A stretch of DNA of 64,000 nucleotides from contig NZ_SJFN01000026.1 in NCBI RefSeq assembly GCF_004328075.1, positions 787 through 64,786 on the forward strand, written 5' to 3'. The position numbers and the translations under genes are program-made. Positions 16,975-25,336 of this stretch are shown one piece after another. Below the pieces are notes generated by a model that was given only the letters and a program-made list of their open reading frames with translations, made no database searches and was not told the DNA's origin. Origin of the DNA: Siculibacillus lacustris (GTDB taxonomy: Bacteria; Pseudomonadota; Alphaproteobacteria; Rhizobiales; Ancalomicrobiaceae). Each line of letters opens with the position of its first letter. Position 1 is the stretch's first letter.

Positions 16975-17742
16975 ATGGACGGAATCGGGTTCGTCGGCGC
17001 CGGGCGCATCGCCCGGATCATGATCGACGGGTGGCGGCGCGCCGGGCGGTCGCCGGCGACCCTCGTCGCCTATGATGCCGATCCGGCGGTCCTCGACGCG
17101 CTGATCCGCGACCATCCGACGGTCCGGCGCGGCGATCCGGCGGCGGTGGCGTCGCAGGCGATCGTCGTCCTCGGCCTGCATCCGCCGGCCGCGGCGGAGG
17201 TGCTGCCGGCGATCGCGCCGAGGCTCGCCGCCGACGCCATCCTGCTGTCGCTCGCCCCGAAGCTGAAGTTCGAAGCGCTCCGCGCCCTCGCCGGGGGCTT
17301 CGCCCGCATCGCCCGGCAGAATCCCAACGCGCCGTCGATCGTCAATCGTGGCTTCAATCCGATCGCCTTCGCCGCAGGGCTCGATCCCGCCGGCCGGGCG
17401 CGGCTGCTCGATCTGCTGGCGCCGCTCGGCGACTGCCCGGAGGTCGACGAGGCGACCATCGAGGCCTATGCGCTGATCAGCGCCATGGGCCCGACCTATC
17501 TGTGGTTCCAGTTCCAACAGCTCCGCACGCTGGCGGTTCAGTTCGGCCTGTCCGACGCCGCCGCCCGCACCGCCGTCGCGCAGATGGTCCATGGCGCCGC
17601 CGCGACGCTCTTGGAGAGCGACCTGCCGGTCGAGCGTGTGCTCGATCTGGTGCCGGTCAAGCCGCTCGCCGGCGACGAGGCCATGATCGCCGATCTCTAC
17701 CGCGCCCGCCTCGAGCCCCTCTGGGCCCGCCTGACGGCCTGA
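16975..17742 (+). CDS. ProC-like NAD(P)-binding oxidoreductase in the metal operon
   Basis: A 255-residue protein of the pyrroline-5-carboxylate reductase/6-phosphogluconate-dehydrogenase-like fold. A Rossmann motif, GFVGAGRIARIM, is at about 5-16; NPNAPSIVNRGFN (about 119-131) and a helical C-terminal dimerisation half follow. The usual ProC signature region is only loosely matched (ALISAMGPTYLWFQFQ in place of AVTGSGPAY), so it is a divergent paralogue rather than a housekeeping ProC. AGGGAG precedes the ATG by eight bases. It sits between an ArsP/YraQ permease and a thioredoxin-like protein, which suggests a redox role in metal or metalloid detoxification rather than proline synthesis. Confidence 0.75.
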   Translation: MDGIGFVGAGRIARIMIDGWRRAGRSPATLVAYDADPAVLDALIRDHPTVRRGDPAAVASQAIVVLGLHPPAAAEVLPAIAPRLAADAILLSLAPKLKFEALRALAGGFARIARQNPNAPSIVNRGFNPIAFAAGLDPAGRARLLDLLAPLGDCPEVDEATIEAYALISAMGPTYLWFQFQQLRTLAVQFGLSDAAARTAVAQMVHGAAATLLESDLPVERVLDLVPVKPLAGDEAMIADLYRARLEPLWARLTA

Positions 17743-17777
17743 ACGAATGCGTGACCAAACCCTTGAAAGGACAGACG

Positions 17778-18011
17778 ATGAAACAGGTGAAGGTCCTCGG
17801 ACCCGGTTGCCGGCGCTGCCGGACGACCGCCGAGATGGTTCAAACCGAGGCCGATCGGCTCGGCATCGACATCACCATCGAGAAGGTGACCGATTATGCC
17901 GACATCGCCGGCTGGGGCATCGCCGCGACCCCGGGCATCGTGGTCGACGGCAAGGTCGTCCACGCCGGCGGGCTGCCGAAGGCCGAAGACATCGGCAAGT
18001 GGCTCGGCTGA
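17778..18011 (+). CDS. Small thioredoxin-like redox-active disulfide protein
   Basis: A 77-residue protein with a thioredoxin fold: MKQVKVLGPGCRRC places the redox pair at Cys11 and Cys14 (CxxC), and ATPGIVVDGKVV contains the cis-Pro typical of thioredoxins. This short family (MTH895-like, thioredoxin_3) is commonly encoded with ArsR regulators and DUF318 permeases, as here. It probably supplies reducing equivalents or shuttles metal thiolates to the Cys pair in the permease. GAAAGGACAG precedes the ATG. It ends the four-gene operon. Confidence 0.88.
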   Translation: MKQVKVLGPGCRRCRTTAEMVQTEADRLGIDITIEKVTDYADIAGWGIAATPGIVVDGKVVHAGGLPKAEDIGKWLG

Positions 18012-18074
18012 GCGGCCCGCCGCCCCCGCCCCCGCCGCCCGAAACGGCCCCGTACGGGGGGAGGAGGCCCATCC

Positions 18075-18104
18075 GCGGCGGTGGCGGCGCTTCGGCACCG
18101 CCGC
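18075..18104. terminator. Hairpin between convergent metal operons
   Basis: A perfect 9-bp GCGGCGGTG/CACCGCCGC stem with a 12-base loop lies 64 bases after the thioredoxin-like stop and 40 bases beyond the convergent ATPase stop. It has no T-tract on either strand. Confidence 0.35.
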
Positions 18105-18143
18105 GAAATCCTGCGGGTTCGTCCGAACGCCGCCGTCGGCCTT

Positions 18144-20432
18144 TCATAGGGCGGTTCCCTTCCACCGCAGCAGCCGCATGGCGTTGGCCGTGACCAGGAC
18201 CGTGGCGCCGGTGTCGGCGAGGATGGCCGGCCACAGCCCGGTGAGGCCGGTGATGGTCGTCACCAGGAACACCGCCTTGAGGCCGAGCGCGACGGCGATG
18301 TTCTGTCGGATGTTGGCCATCACGCGGCGCGACAGGGCGACCATGTCGGCGATGTCCATCACCCGGCCGTGGAGAACCGCTGCATCGGCGGTCTCGAGTG
18401 CGACGTCGGTGCCTCCGCCCATGGCGATGCCGACGTCGGCGGCGGCGAGCGCCGGCGCATCGTTGATGCCGTCACCGACCTTGGCGACGATCTCGCCCTG
18501 CCTCTGCATCTCGCGGACGATGTCCTGCTTGTCGCTCGGCATCAGCTCGGCGCGGGGCGTGATCCCGAGCAGCGTCGCCACCGCCTCGGCCGTGGCCCGG
18601 TTGTCGCCGGTCAACATCACCGGCTTCACGCCCGCCGCCTTCAACGCATCGAGGCCGCGCCGGGCATCGGCGCGCGGCTCGTCGCGCATGGCGATGGCGC
18701 CGATCGCCTCGCCGCTGCGCACCACCACCGACACCGACTTGCCTCCGGCGCTCAACGCCGCGATGCGCTCCGCGTCGATCGCCCCGATCGGCGCGAGGCC
18801 GCCGGCGGACGCGACCGAGCCGAAGAAGACCGCGTCGCCACCGACCACTCCCTCGACGCCCTTGCCCGGCACGGCCGCGGATCCGGCGCTCGCCGCGATC
18901 ACCACGGTTCTCGCAGCCGCTTCCGTGAGAACGGCGAGGGCGAGCGGATGGCTCGACCCGGCCTCCAGCGCCGCGGCGAGAGACAGGACGGTGTCCGGGG
19001 TCTCGCCGCCGAAGCCGATCACGTCGGTGACCCGCGGTCTGCCTTCGGTCAACGTGCCGGTCTTGTCGAAGGCGATCGCCGTGATGCGGCCGACCGTCTC
19101 GAGGATGGCGCCGCCCTTCATCAGGAGACCACGCCGGGCGCCGGCCGACAGACCGGCGGCGATCGCCGCCGGTGTCGAGATGACCAGAGCGCAGGGACAA
19201 CCGATCAACAGGATCGCCAGCCCCTTGTAGGTCCAGGCCGACCAGTCGCCGCCGAAGGCGAGCGGCGGGGCGAGCGCCACCAGGGCCGCGACGATCACCA
19301 CGCCGGGTGTGTACCAGCGCGAGAACCGATCGATGAAGCGCTCGGTCGGTGCCTTGCTCTCCTGGGCCTCCTCCACCAGCTTCACCACCCGGGCGATCGT
19401 GTTGTCGGCGGCGGCGGCGCTCACGCGAATGCGCAGCACGCCGTCGCCGTTGACCGCCCCGGCGAAGACCGTGTCGCCGACCGTCTTGCTCTTCGGCATG
19501 CTCTCGCCGGTGACGGGCGCTTCGTCGACGGCGCTCTCGCCTTCGGTGACGGCGCCGTCGGCCGGGATGCGATCGCCGGGGCGGACCACGACGATCGCAC
19601 CGACGGCGAGGCTTTCGGCCGCCACCTCCTCGATCACGCCGCCCCTCTCGAGGCGGGCGGTCTTCGGCACCAGGGCCGCCAGCCCCTGAATGCCGGCGCG
19701 GGCGCGGCTCGCGGCGACGCCTTCCAACAATTCGCCGACCAGGAACAGGAAGACCACGGTGGCGGCTTCCTCGGTCGCGCCGATGACGATCGCGCCGATC
19801 GCGGCGATGGTCATCAGCATCTCGATCGAAAACGGCGTGCCGGCGAGAGCCGCCATCAGCGCGCGCCGGGCGATCGGTACGAGGCCGACCGCGATGGCGG
19901 CGAGAAAGGCCCAGACTTCGAGTTTCGGCACGGCATGGCCGATGCCGTAGGCCGCCGCCAGCGCCACCCCGCTGGCGATGGTCGGCCGCGCCTTCGGCGA
20001 CCACCACCACGGCGCATCGTTCGGGCTCGGTCCGTCCGGGTGCGACCGCGGGGCGGCGTCGCTCGTCGGCGCGTCGTGATCATGACCGGCGTGGTCGTGG
20101 CCGCCGTGCTCATGGCCGACATGGGCATGAGCGCCGTCGTGATCATGGTCACGTCCGGTAGAGGCCGGCCCGTGAGCCGGATCCTCGGGGGTGCCCGGCG
20201 TCGCCGCGGCGCCGGCCAGTCGCGTGGTCGCGTATCCGAGGCCGGCGATCTTGCGGGCGAGCGCGTCGAGATCGACGTCGGGCCCATGGGTCACCGACAG
20301 GCTCCGACCGGTGACGGAGACCGAGACGTCCTGCACGCCGGGAACCCGCCGGGCGGTGGTGTCGATCTTGGTCGCGCAGGCGGCGCAATCCATGCCATCG
20401 ACGCGGAAGCGGGTCTTGGAAACGGTGCTCAT
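18144..20432 (-). CDS. zntA: Zn/Cd/Pb-translocating P1B-type ATPase
   Basis: A 762-residue efflux pump. An N-terminal HMA domain carries GMDCAAC (about 13-19), followed by a His/Asp-rich linker (about 94-120) with more than ten His residues, then eight membrane segments. The ion-path motif CPC is at about 412-414, the phosphorylated Asp456 is in DKTGT, SHPLA marks the HP motif, and GDGINDAPAL the hinge. CPC with HMA Cys and a His-rich linker fits Zn2+/Cd2+/Pb2+ rather than Cu+ export. The ATG at 20432 is preferred over 20450/20453 because AAGGACG lies just upstream. It is divergent from a ZntR/CadR-like activator. Confidence 0.92.
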   Translation of the reverse strand: MSTVSKTRFRVDGMDCAACATKIDTTARRVPGVQDVSVSVTGRSLSVTHGPDVDLDALARKIAGLGYATTRLAGAAATPGTPEDPAHGPASTGRDHDHDGAHAHVGHEHGGHDHAGHDHDAPTSDAAPRSHPDGPSPNDAPWWWSPKARPTIASGVALAAAYGIGHAVPKLEVWAFLAAIAVGLVPIARRALMAALAGTPFSIEMLMTIAAIGAIVIGATEEAATVVFLFLVGELLEGVAASRARAGIQGLAALVPKTARLERGGVIEEVAAESLAVGAIVVVRPGDRIPADGAVTEGESAVDEAPVTGESMPKSKTVGDTVFAGAVNGDGVLRIRVSAAAADNTIARVVKLVEEAQESKAPTERFIDRFSRWYTPGVVIVAALVALAPPLAFGGDWSAWTYKGLAILLIGCPCALVISTPAAIAAGLSAGARRGLLMKGGAILETVGRITAIAFDKTGTLTEGRPRVTDVIGFGGETPDTVLSLAAALEAGSSHPLALAVLTEAAARTVVIAASAGSAAVPGKGVEGVVGGDAVFFGSVASAGGLAPIGAIDAERIAALSAGGKSVSVVVRSGEAIGAIAMRDEPRADARRGLDALKAAGVKPVMLTGDNRATAEAVATLLGITPRAELMPSDKQDIVREMQRQGEIVAKVGDGINDAPALAAADVGIAMGGGTDVALETADAAVLHGRVMDIADMVALSRRVMANIRQNIAVALGLKAVFLVTTITGLTGLWPAILADTGATVLVTANAMRLLRWKGTAL

Positions 20433-20461
20433 GGGATCGTCCTTGTCCATCATCTCGGGCG

Positions 20462-20492
20462 AGCCTACATTCTCCAGCGACTAGAGGAGCAA
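20462..20492 (-). promoter_or_regulatory. MerR-type promoter with 19-bp spacer and dyad (zntA promoter)
   Basis: On the minus strand TTGCTC (20492-20487) and TAGGCT (20467-20462) are 19 bp apart, the over-long spacer characteristic of MerR-family activated promoters. The spacer holds an imperfect dyad, CTCCAG (20472-20477) and CTAGAG (20481-20486) around three bases, matching ZntR/PbrR-type operators in layout. Confidence 0.72.
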
Positions 20493-20500
20493 GCACCGAG

Positions 20501-20923
20501 ATGTCAGGCGTTCCGATCGGCGAGGCCGCGCGCGTCAGTGGAGTCAAGGTGCCGACCATCCGCTATTACGAAGAGGTCGGGCTGCTGCCGGAGCCGCCCC
20601 GCACCGCGGGCAACCGCCGCTTCTACGACGAGGCGCGGCTGCGACGGTTGACCTTCATCCGCCATGCCCGCGAGCTGGGTTTCGAGGTCGGCGCGATCCG
20701 CACCCTGCTCGATCTCCAGGACAATCCCGGCCAGTCGTGCTCGCCGGCCGATTCCATCGCGCGGCAACGGCTCCTCGACGTGGTCGCGCGCATCGACCGT
20801 CTGAAGGCGCTGCAGACCGAACTCGAGCGCATGATCGCCGGCTGCTCGCACGGGACCATCGCCACATGTCGGGTGATCGAGGTGCTGACCGATCACGGCC
20901 GGTGCGCGCATCCGAGCCACTGA
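20501..20923 (+). CDS. MerR-family metal-responsive activator, ZntR/CadR/PbrR type
   Basis: A 140-residue regulator. The winged helix (about 4-72) begins IGEAARVSGVKVPTIRYYEEVGLL, then comes a dimerisation helix. Metal-binding residues follow the ZntR/CadR layout: Cys80 (in SCSPAD), Cys115 and Cys123 in the loop CSHGTIATC, with further His/Cys in the tail (about 132-140). Separation of Cys80 and Cys115 by 35 residues equals that in CadR and ZntR. It is divergent from the P-type ATPase, and the shared promoter has the expected 19-bp spacer. It should activate the ATPase in response to Zn, Cd or Pb. Confidence 0.92.
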   Translation: MSGVPIGEAARVSGVKVPTIRYYEEVGLLPEPPRTAGNRRFYDEARLRRLTFIRHARELGFEVGAIRTLLDLQDNPGQSCSPADSIARQRLLDVVARIDRLKALQTELERMIAGCSHGTIATCRVIEVLTDHGRCAHPSH

Positions 20924-21364
20924 AGCGGTCGGCCCCCCGGGCGGAGCGCCTCTCCGTCTCCGCTCACGGGCGGGCGGGGCCGCGCCGGCGCGCTCGACCG
21001 GCTTCGCCCCGATCTCGCCGGCGAAGACCCCGGGTTGCGCGCGCCGGTGAGGGATGGGGCGCGGTTCGCCCCGAATTGAATTTTTTGCTCAAATATGTAC
21101 AATTCCTATGCATTTCATGGGAGAATTCGCCGCGACCAGCATTCCCGCCGGGGGTGCGTCGTTCCGGCGGCGCGCGCCCTGAGCTTGCTCTCGTGCGGGC
21201 GCGAGAGGGGATCGGGGCGACCGGTCCGGCCGACACCGACGACGACTCGGCCGCCCGCCGCGAGAACGCCGAACGCGGCGGCTCGAACGTCGCGCATCCC
21301 CATCCGAGACGCATCGCCGGCGGAGATCCCGCGCGATCGCCCGATTCGACAAGGAGATCCAACC
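20924..21364 (+). other. Long upstream region and leader of the ureohydrolase gene
   Basis: This 441-base stretch holds no supported gene. It includes an AT-rich promoter near 21076-21103 and a GC-rich leader of about 250 bases. An open frame reaches back through the leader, but its translation is Arg/Pro-rich and unlike any ureohydrolase. I looked for a guanidine riboswitch and did not see one. Confidence 0.5.
21074..21104 (+). promoter_or_regulatory. Promoter and 31-bp inverted element, site A
   Basis: TTGAAT (21076-21081) and TACAAT (21098-21103) with a 16-base spacer form a good sigma-70-type promoter. It is embedded in an inverted element with arms AATTG (21074-21078) and CAATT (21100-21104), 21 bases apart. 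The same arm spacing recurs at three other promoters of the island (25001, 36850, 40500). Confidence 0.5.
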
Positions 21365-22321
21365 GTGACGACCATGCTTCCCGTCGACTCCCTGACGCTG
21401 CCGCGCTTCTGCGGCGTGCCGACGTTCATGCGGCTCGAGCAGAACGGCAGCCTCGAAGGCATCGATGTCGCGATCCTCGGCATTCCTTCGGATTCCGGCG
21501 GCCCCTATCGCACCGGGGCGCGGTTCGCGCCGAACGCGATCCGCGCCATGTCGGTGATGCTTCGCCCGATCAACCCCTATCGCGGCGGCGTCAACATCTT
21601 CGAGACGCTCCGCGTCCGCGATGTCGGCGATTGCGGCGTCGTGCCCGGCTATCTGGAGGAGAGTTACCGGCTGATCGAAGAAGCGGTGACCGCGATCGCC
21701 GCCGCCGGGGTGGTGCCGATGTCGCTCGGTGGGGATCATTCGGTGACGCTGCCGCAGCTGCGCGCCCTCGCTCGCAGACACGGCCCCCTGGCCCTGGTGC
21801 ACTTCGATTCCCACAGCGACACCTGGGACAGCTACTTCGCGGGGCTGCGCTACAGCGCCGGCACACCGTTCCGCCGCGCGGTGGAGGAGGACATCGTCGA
21901 TGCCGCGCATTCGATTCAGATCGGCATGCGTGGCTCGCTGTTCTCGCCGACCGACGTCAGCCAGTCGGTCGAACTCGGCTACGAGGTCCTGACGACGGAC
22001 GACGTCTTCGCACTCGGCGCCGAAAAGCTCGCCGAGCGGATTCGGGCGCGCACCGCCGGGCGGCCGGTGTTCCTGACCTTCGACATGGATTTCGTCGATC
22101 CCTCGGCCGCACCCGGGGTGCAGACGCCGGAGGCGGGCGGCTTCTCGGCCCACGAGACGCTGACCATCCTGCGCAAGCTGAACGGCCTGAACCTCGTCGG
22201 CGGCGACGTCGTCGAGACCAATCCGCTCTACGACGGCCCCGGCCAGATCACCGCTCTGCTGGCGGCGACGATCCTGTCGGAACTCCTGGCGCTTCTGGCC
22301 GACGAGCGACGCGGGGCGTGA
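21365..22321 (+). CDS. Ureohydrolase, agmatinase/arginase family
   Basis: A 318-residue Mn-dependent (possibly Ni-dependent) ureohydrolase that removes urea from a guanidino compound. The metal ligands are complete: His125 in GGDHS, Asp148, His150 and Asp152 in DSHSDT, and Asp240/Asp242 in TFDMDFVDPS. The GTG start at 21365 has AAGGAG nine bases upstream. The family includes agmatinase, guanidinobutyrase, guanidinopropionase, proclavaminate amidinohydrolase and guanidine hydrolase, and sequence alone does not choose among them. It stands at the edge of the nitrogen-compound island, convergent with pxpBCA, and shares a promoter element with other island genes. Confidence 0.83.
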   Translation: MTTMLPVDSLTLPRFCGVPTFMRLEQNGSLEGIDVAILGIPSDSGGPYRTGARFAPNAIRAMSVMLRPINPYRGGVNIFETLRVRDVGDCGVVPGYLEESYRLIEEAVTAIAAAGVVPMSLGGDHSVTLPQLRALARRHGPLALVHFDSHSDTWDSYFAGLRYSAGTPFRRAVEEDIVDAAHSIQIGMRGSLFSPTDVSQSVELGYEVLTTDDVFALGAEKLAERIRARTAGRPVFLTFDMDFVDPSAAPGVQTPEAGGFSAHETLTILRKLNGLNLVGGDVVETNPLYDGPGQITALLAATILSELLALLADERRGA

Positions 22322-22411
22322 CCCCACCCGCCGACCGCCTCCGGCGCCGGCGTTCGGACCCGCGTCGGCGAGCCGGAGCGCCGCCGATCGCCCCTCCGTC
22401 TCGCCGATCCG

Positions 22412-23182
22412 TCAGGACGCGGCGCCCATCGGGCGGATGCGGTATCCGGCCGCTTCCAGGCGGGTGCGCACGGCGCGCGCCATGGCCACCGCGCCCGCCG
22501 TATCGCCGTGGACACAGACCGTGTCGGCGCGCACCGGAATGCGACGCCCGCCGACCGTGACGAGCTCGCCGGTCTCGACGATCCGCAGGATGCGTTCGGC
22601 CGCTTCGTCGGCATCGTGCAGCACCGCGCCGGGGAGCTTGCGCGAGGCGAGGTTGCCGTTGTCGGCATAGGCGCGGTCGGCGTAGATCTCGCGGGCCATC
22701 CGCAGGCCGAATTCCTCGCCGGCCCGCTCGGTCTCGAGCCCGGGCATGACGACGAGGATGAAGTCCGGATCGACCGACTTGACCGCACGGGCGACCGCGC
22801 GGGCGAGCTCGATGTCCTCGTGCGCGAGATTGCCGAGCGAGCCGTGCGTCTTGACGTGGGTGAGCTTCTGGCCGCCGGCGTGGGCGAGCGCCTGCAGAGC
22901 GCCGATCTGGTAGACCAGCTGCTTCTCGACGTCGTCGGGGCGCTCGCCGAGGATCGGCCGCCGGCCGAAACCCCACAGGTCGAAGAAGCTCGGGTGAGCG
23001 CCGGCGCCGACCCCGCGCGCGGCGGCGGCGGCGAGCGTCTTCGCCATCACCAGCGGGTCGCCGGCATGAAAGCCGCAGGCGATGTTGGCGGAGGAGACGA
23101 TGTCGAGCATGGCTTCGTCGTCGCCGAGCGTGTAGACGCCGAAACCCTCGCCCATGTCGCAGTTCAGATCGATGGTCTTCAT
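22412..23182 (-). CDS. pxpA: 5-Oxoprolinase subunit A (LamB/YcsF family)
   Basis: A 256-residue subunit of the bacterial ATP-dependent 5-oxoprolinase PxpABC, which opens pyroglutamate to glutamate. The opening MKTIDLNCDMGEGFG with Asp5, Asn7, Asp9 and Glu12, IACGFHAGD, GAHPSFFD, VKTHGSLGN and VHGDT segments are diagnostic. Its ATG overlaps the pxpC stop by four bases (ATGA), so the three subunits are translationally coupled in the order B-C-A. Related LamB/YcsF complexes may act on other lactams, so pyroglutamate is the default but not a certain substrate. Confidence 0.92.
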   Translation of the reverse strand: MKTIDLNCDMGEGFGVYTLGDDEAMLDIVSSANIACGFHAGDPLVMAKTLAAAAARGVGAGAHPSFFDLWGFGRRPILGERPDDVEKQLVYQIGALQALAHAGGQKLTHVKTHGSLGNLAHEDIELARAVARAVKSVDPDFILVVMPGLETERAGEEFGLRMAREIYADRAYADNGNLASRKLPGAVLHDADEAAERILRIVETGELVTVGGRRIPVRADTVCVHGDTAGAVAMARAVRTRLEAAGYRIRPMGAAS

Positions 23183-24222
23183 GTCGACTCCACAGGTTGT
23201 CCGTCGAGCGCCGAACAGACGCCGCCGATGAGATCGAGACCGAGGAGGAAGGCGGAATCGAGATCCTCGGCGGTGCGCGCGACTCGGCGCAGGCGTGTCA
23301 GGCGTCCGGTCGCGAGACGGTGGTGGTCGCGCACCGCAGTAGCCGCTTCCGCTGCGCCGATCGCAACGAAGCGGATCGTCTCGCCGGGGCGGCGCTGGGC
23401 GATCTTCGGCAGATCCGGCCCGATCACCGTGGCGATCTTGGGATAGCCGCCGGTGGTCTGGCGGTCGGCGAGCAGCACGATCGGCCGGCCGTTGCCCGGT
23501 ACCTGGATGCTGCCGTTGACGATCCCGTCCGAAACGATGTCGTGCCCGTCGGCGTGTTCGATCGCCGGCCCGTCGAGTTGTGCGCCCATGCGATCGGTGC
23601 GGGACGTGACGCGGAATCCGGCGCTCAGGAAGGTCGCGACGCCGGCGGCGGTGAAATGATCGTCCTGCGGTCCCAGAACCACGCGCACCGGGCCGTCGGA
23701 ACGGGGCCGATCGGCCTCCGGCAGACAGAGGTCCGGTCCTCGCGGCGCCCCGAGCAGCGGCAGCCGGTCGCCGGCGGCGAGCGCGCGACCGTGGAAGCCG
23801 CCGATGCCCGACCGCGAATGGGTCGACAGACTGCCGAGCGTCGGTTCGATCGCGAATCCGCCGGCAACCGCGAGATAGGCATACATGCCGTCCGAAATCG
23901 CACCGAAGTCGAGGCGCTCCCCTTCGGCGAGGTCGAAGGAGCGCCAACCGTCGACGCGGCGTCCCGCGACCGACATCGGCATGGCGGCACCGGCGACCGC
24001 CACGCGACAGGCGCCGCCGACGACGGTCGCGGCGAGGCCGGTCATCGACATCTCGATCACCGCGGTGTCCGGGGAATTGCCGACGAGGGCGTTGGCGATC
24101 CGCATCGCCACCGCATCCATGGCGCCGGATCCCGAGATGCCGAAGCGCTGACAGCCGAAACGTCCGACATCCTGGAGAGTCGAGGAGAGACCGCCCCTGT
24201 CGATCACGAGATGCAGGGTCAC
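23179..24222 (-). CDS. pxpC: 5-Oxoprolinase subunit C (KipA/biotin-dependent carboxyltransferase-like)
   Basis: A 347-residue subunit resembling the allophanate-hydrolase-2/KipA domain. RGGLSSTLQDVGRFGCQRFGIS near the N-terminus, then GAMD and NALVGN, and the later SDGIVNGSIQVPGNGRPIVLLADRQTTGGYPK region are family signatures. The GTG start overlaps the pxpB stop (GTGA). It should form the ATP-dependent lactam-activating complex with PxpB. Its C-terminus is longer than the core by about 30 residues. The longer open frame upstream is antisense to nothing real but overlaps pxpB out of frame and is rejected. Confidence 0.9.
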   Translation of the reverse strand: MTLHLVIDRGGLSSTLQDVGRFGCQRFGISGSGAMDAVAMRIANALVGNSPDTAVIEMSMTGLAATVVGGACRVAVAGAAMPMSVAGRRVDGWRSFDLAEGERLDFGAISDGMYAYLAVAGGFAIEPTLGSLSTHSRSGIGGFHGRALAAGDRLPLLGAPRGPDLCLPEADRPRSDGPVRVVLGPQDDHFTAAGVATFLSAGFRVTSRTDRMGAQLDGPAIEHADGHDIVSDGIVNGSIQVPGNGRPIVLLADRQTTGGYPKIATVIGPDLPKIAQRRPGETIRFVAIGAAEAATAVRDHHRLATGRLTRLRRVARTAEDLDSAFLLGLDLIGGVCSALDGQPVEST

Positions 24223-24959
24223 GGCATCATCTCCCGTTCGGCGACGATTTCGCCGGCTTCGGCCGCGCGGCACAGGCGCTCGTAGGTCGCACCGTCGATC
24301 GGTTCGAAGCGGATCGCGTCGCCGGCGGAAAACAGAAAGGGCTGAGACGTTCGATGCGGATCGTAGGAGCGAACCGGGGTCCGGCCGATCAGATGCCAGC
24401 CGCTCGGGACCTCGAGCGGGGAGGACACCGCCGTCTGGCGACCGCCGATCGACACGCTGCGGGCCGGCGTCTTCGGGCGCGGGTCGGTGCGGCGGCTGGT
24501 GTGGAGCGCCGTGGGCAGCCCGCCGAGATAGGCGAAGCCCGGCGCGAAACCGATCATGTGGACGCGATAGGTCGCGCCGGCGTGGAGCCGGACCACCTCG
24601 TCGGTGGCGAGGCCGTGACGGGCGGCGACGTCGTCGAGGTCGATGCCGCAGGCGCCGCCGTAACACACCGGAACCCGCCAGAGTCGGCGCTCGGCGTCCG
24701 ATGCCGGGCGCGGGGGCGGCAACGCGGCGACGATCGCCCGCAACCGTGCGGCCGGCAGCACCAGGGGATCGAACAGCACCAGCAAAGACCGGTAGGTCGG
24801 AACCACCTCGTGGAGGCCCGGCAGAGCCAGTGCCTCGATCGCCGCGGCGAGGGCCACGACGGTCGCGTTGAGGCGGTCGTCGATCGTCTCGCCGAGTTCG
24901 ATCACCAACCCGCCGTCACCGGCATCGAGTAGGCGCGGCGCAGGGGCGTCGCCGGTCAT
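24219..24959 (-). CDS. pxpB: 5-Oxoprolinase subunit B (KipI)
   Basis: A 246-residue KipI/allophanate-hydrolase-1 protein. VPTYRSLLVLFDP, VPVCYGG, HAGATYRVHMIGFAPGFAYLGGL and the C-terminal PSGWHLIGRTPVRSYDP segments are diagnostic. First gene of the pxpBCA unit; its start at 24959 lies 42 bases from a 31-bp inverted element (25001-25031) shared with other island promoters. In some bacteria KipI/KipA homologues regulate kinases, but the complete B-C-A set argues for the enzymatic complex. Confidence 0.9.
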   Translation of the reverse strand: MTGDAPAPRLLDAGDGGLVIELGETIDDRLNATVVALAAAIEALALPGLHEVVPTYRSLLVLFDPLVLPAARLRAIVAALPPPRPASDAERRLWRVPVCYGGACGIDLDDVAARHGLATDEVVRLHAGATYRVHMIGFAPGFAYLGGLPTALHTSRRTDPRPKTPARSVSIGGRQTAVSSPLEVPSGWHLIGRTPVRSYDPHRTSQPFLFSAGDAIRFEPIDGATYERLCRAAEAGEIVAEREMMP

Positions 24960-25336
24960 TCACGTCGTCTCCACCTCGTCGGTTCGAAGCTTGGAACAAG
25001 AATCGTACCAAGTCACGAAGATCGAACAATCGGCACCCGATCGCATCCCTGATTCCCCCGATCTCCCGGACGCACGGGCGTCCGCGTCGTCGCGCGCTTC
25101 CGCCGTTTCCGCGTCTCGGGGGGCTGCAACCGGCGACCGTCCCGGATCGATCGAGACCGAGCGCCACGGCCTCGAAAGCGCGACGAAAGGCGTAGATATC
25201 GCCCAGGAATCAGGCAGACCGTGCCAAAATATTCCTCTTGAACTCCACGGGTATACCAAGCACCATCATATGGTTATCTGATTAATGGCGAGTTCGGCGG
25301 CAGCCCTGCCCGCTGCGGGTAGACTCGGGGGGTACG
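24960..25336. promoter_or_regulatory. Divergent control region pxpB / DUF1989 with two candidate operators
   Basis: A 377-base gene-free region. Near pxpB is site D, arms AATCG (25001-25005) and CAATC (25027-25031), with the same 21-base spacing seen at three other island promoters. Near the DUF1989 gene is a different cluster: palindrome GGTATACC (25250-25257) and inverted repeat ACCAT/ATGGT (25262-25274), similar in style to FadR-subfamily operators. The region around 25220-25290 is unusually AT-rich and probably contains the rightward promoter. Confidence 0.45.
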
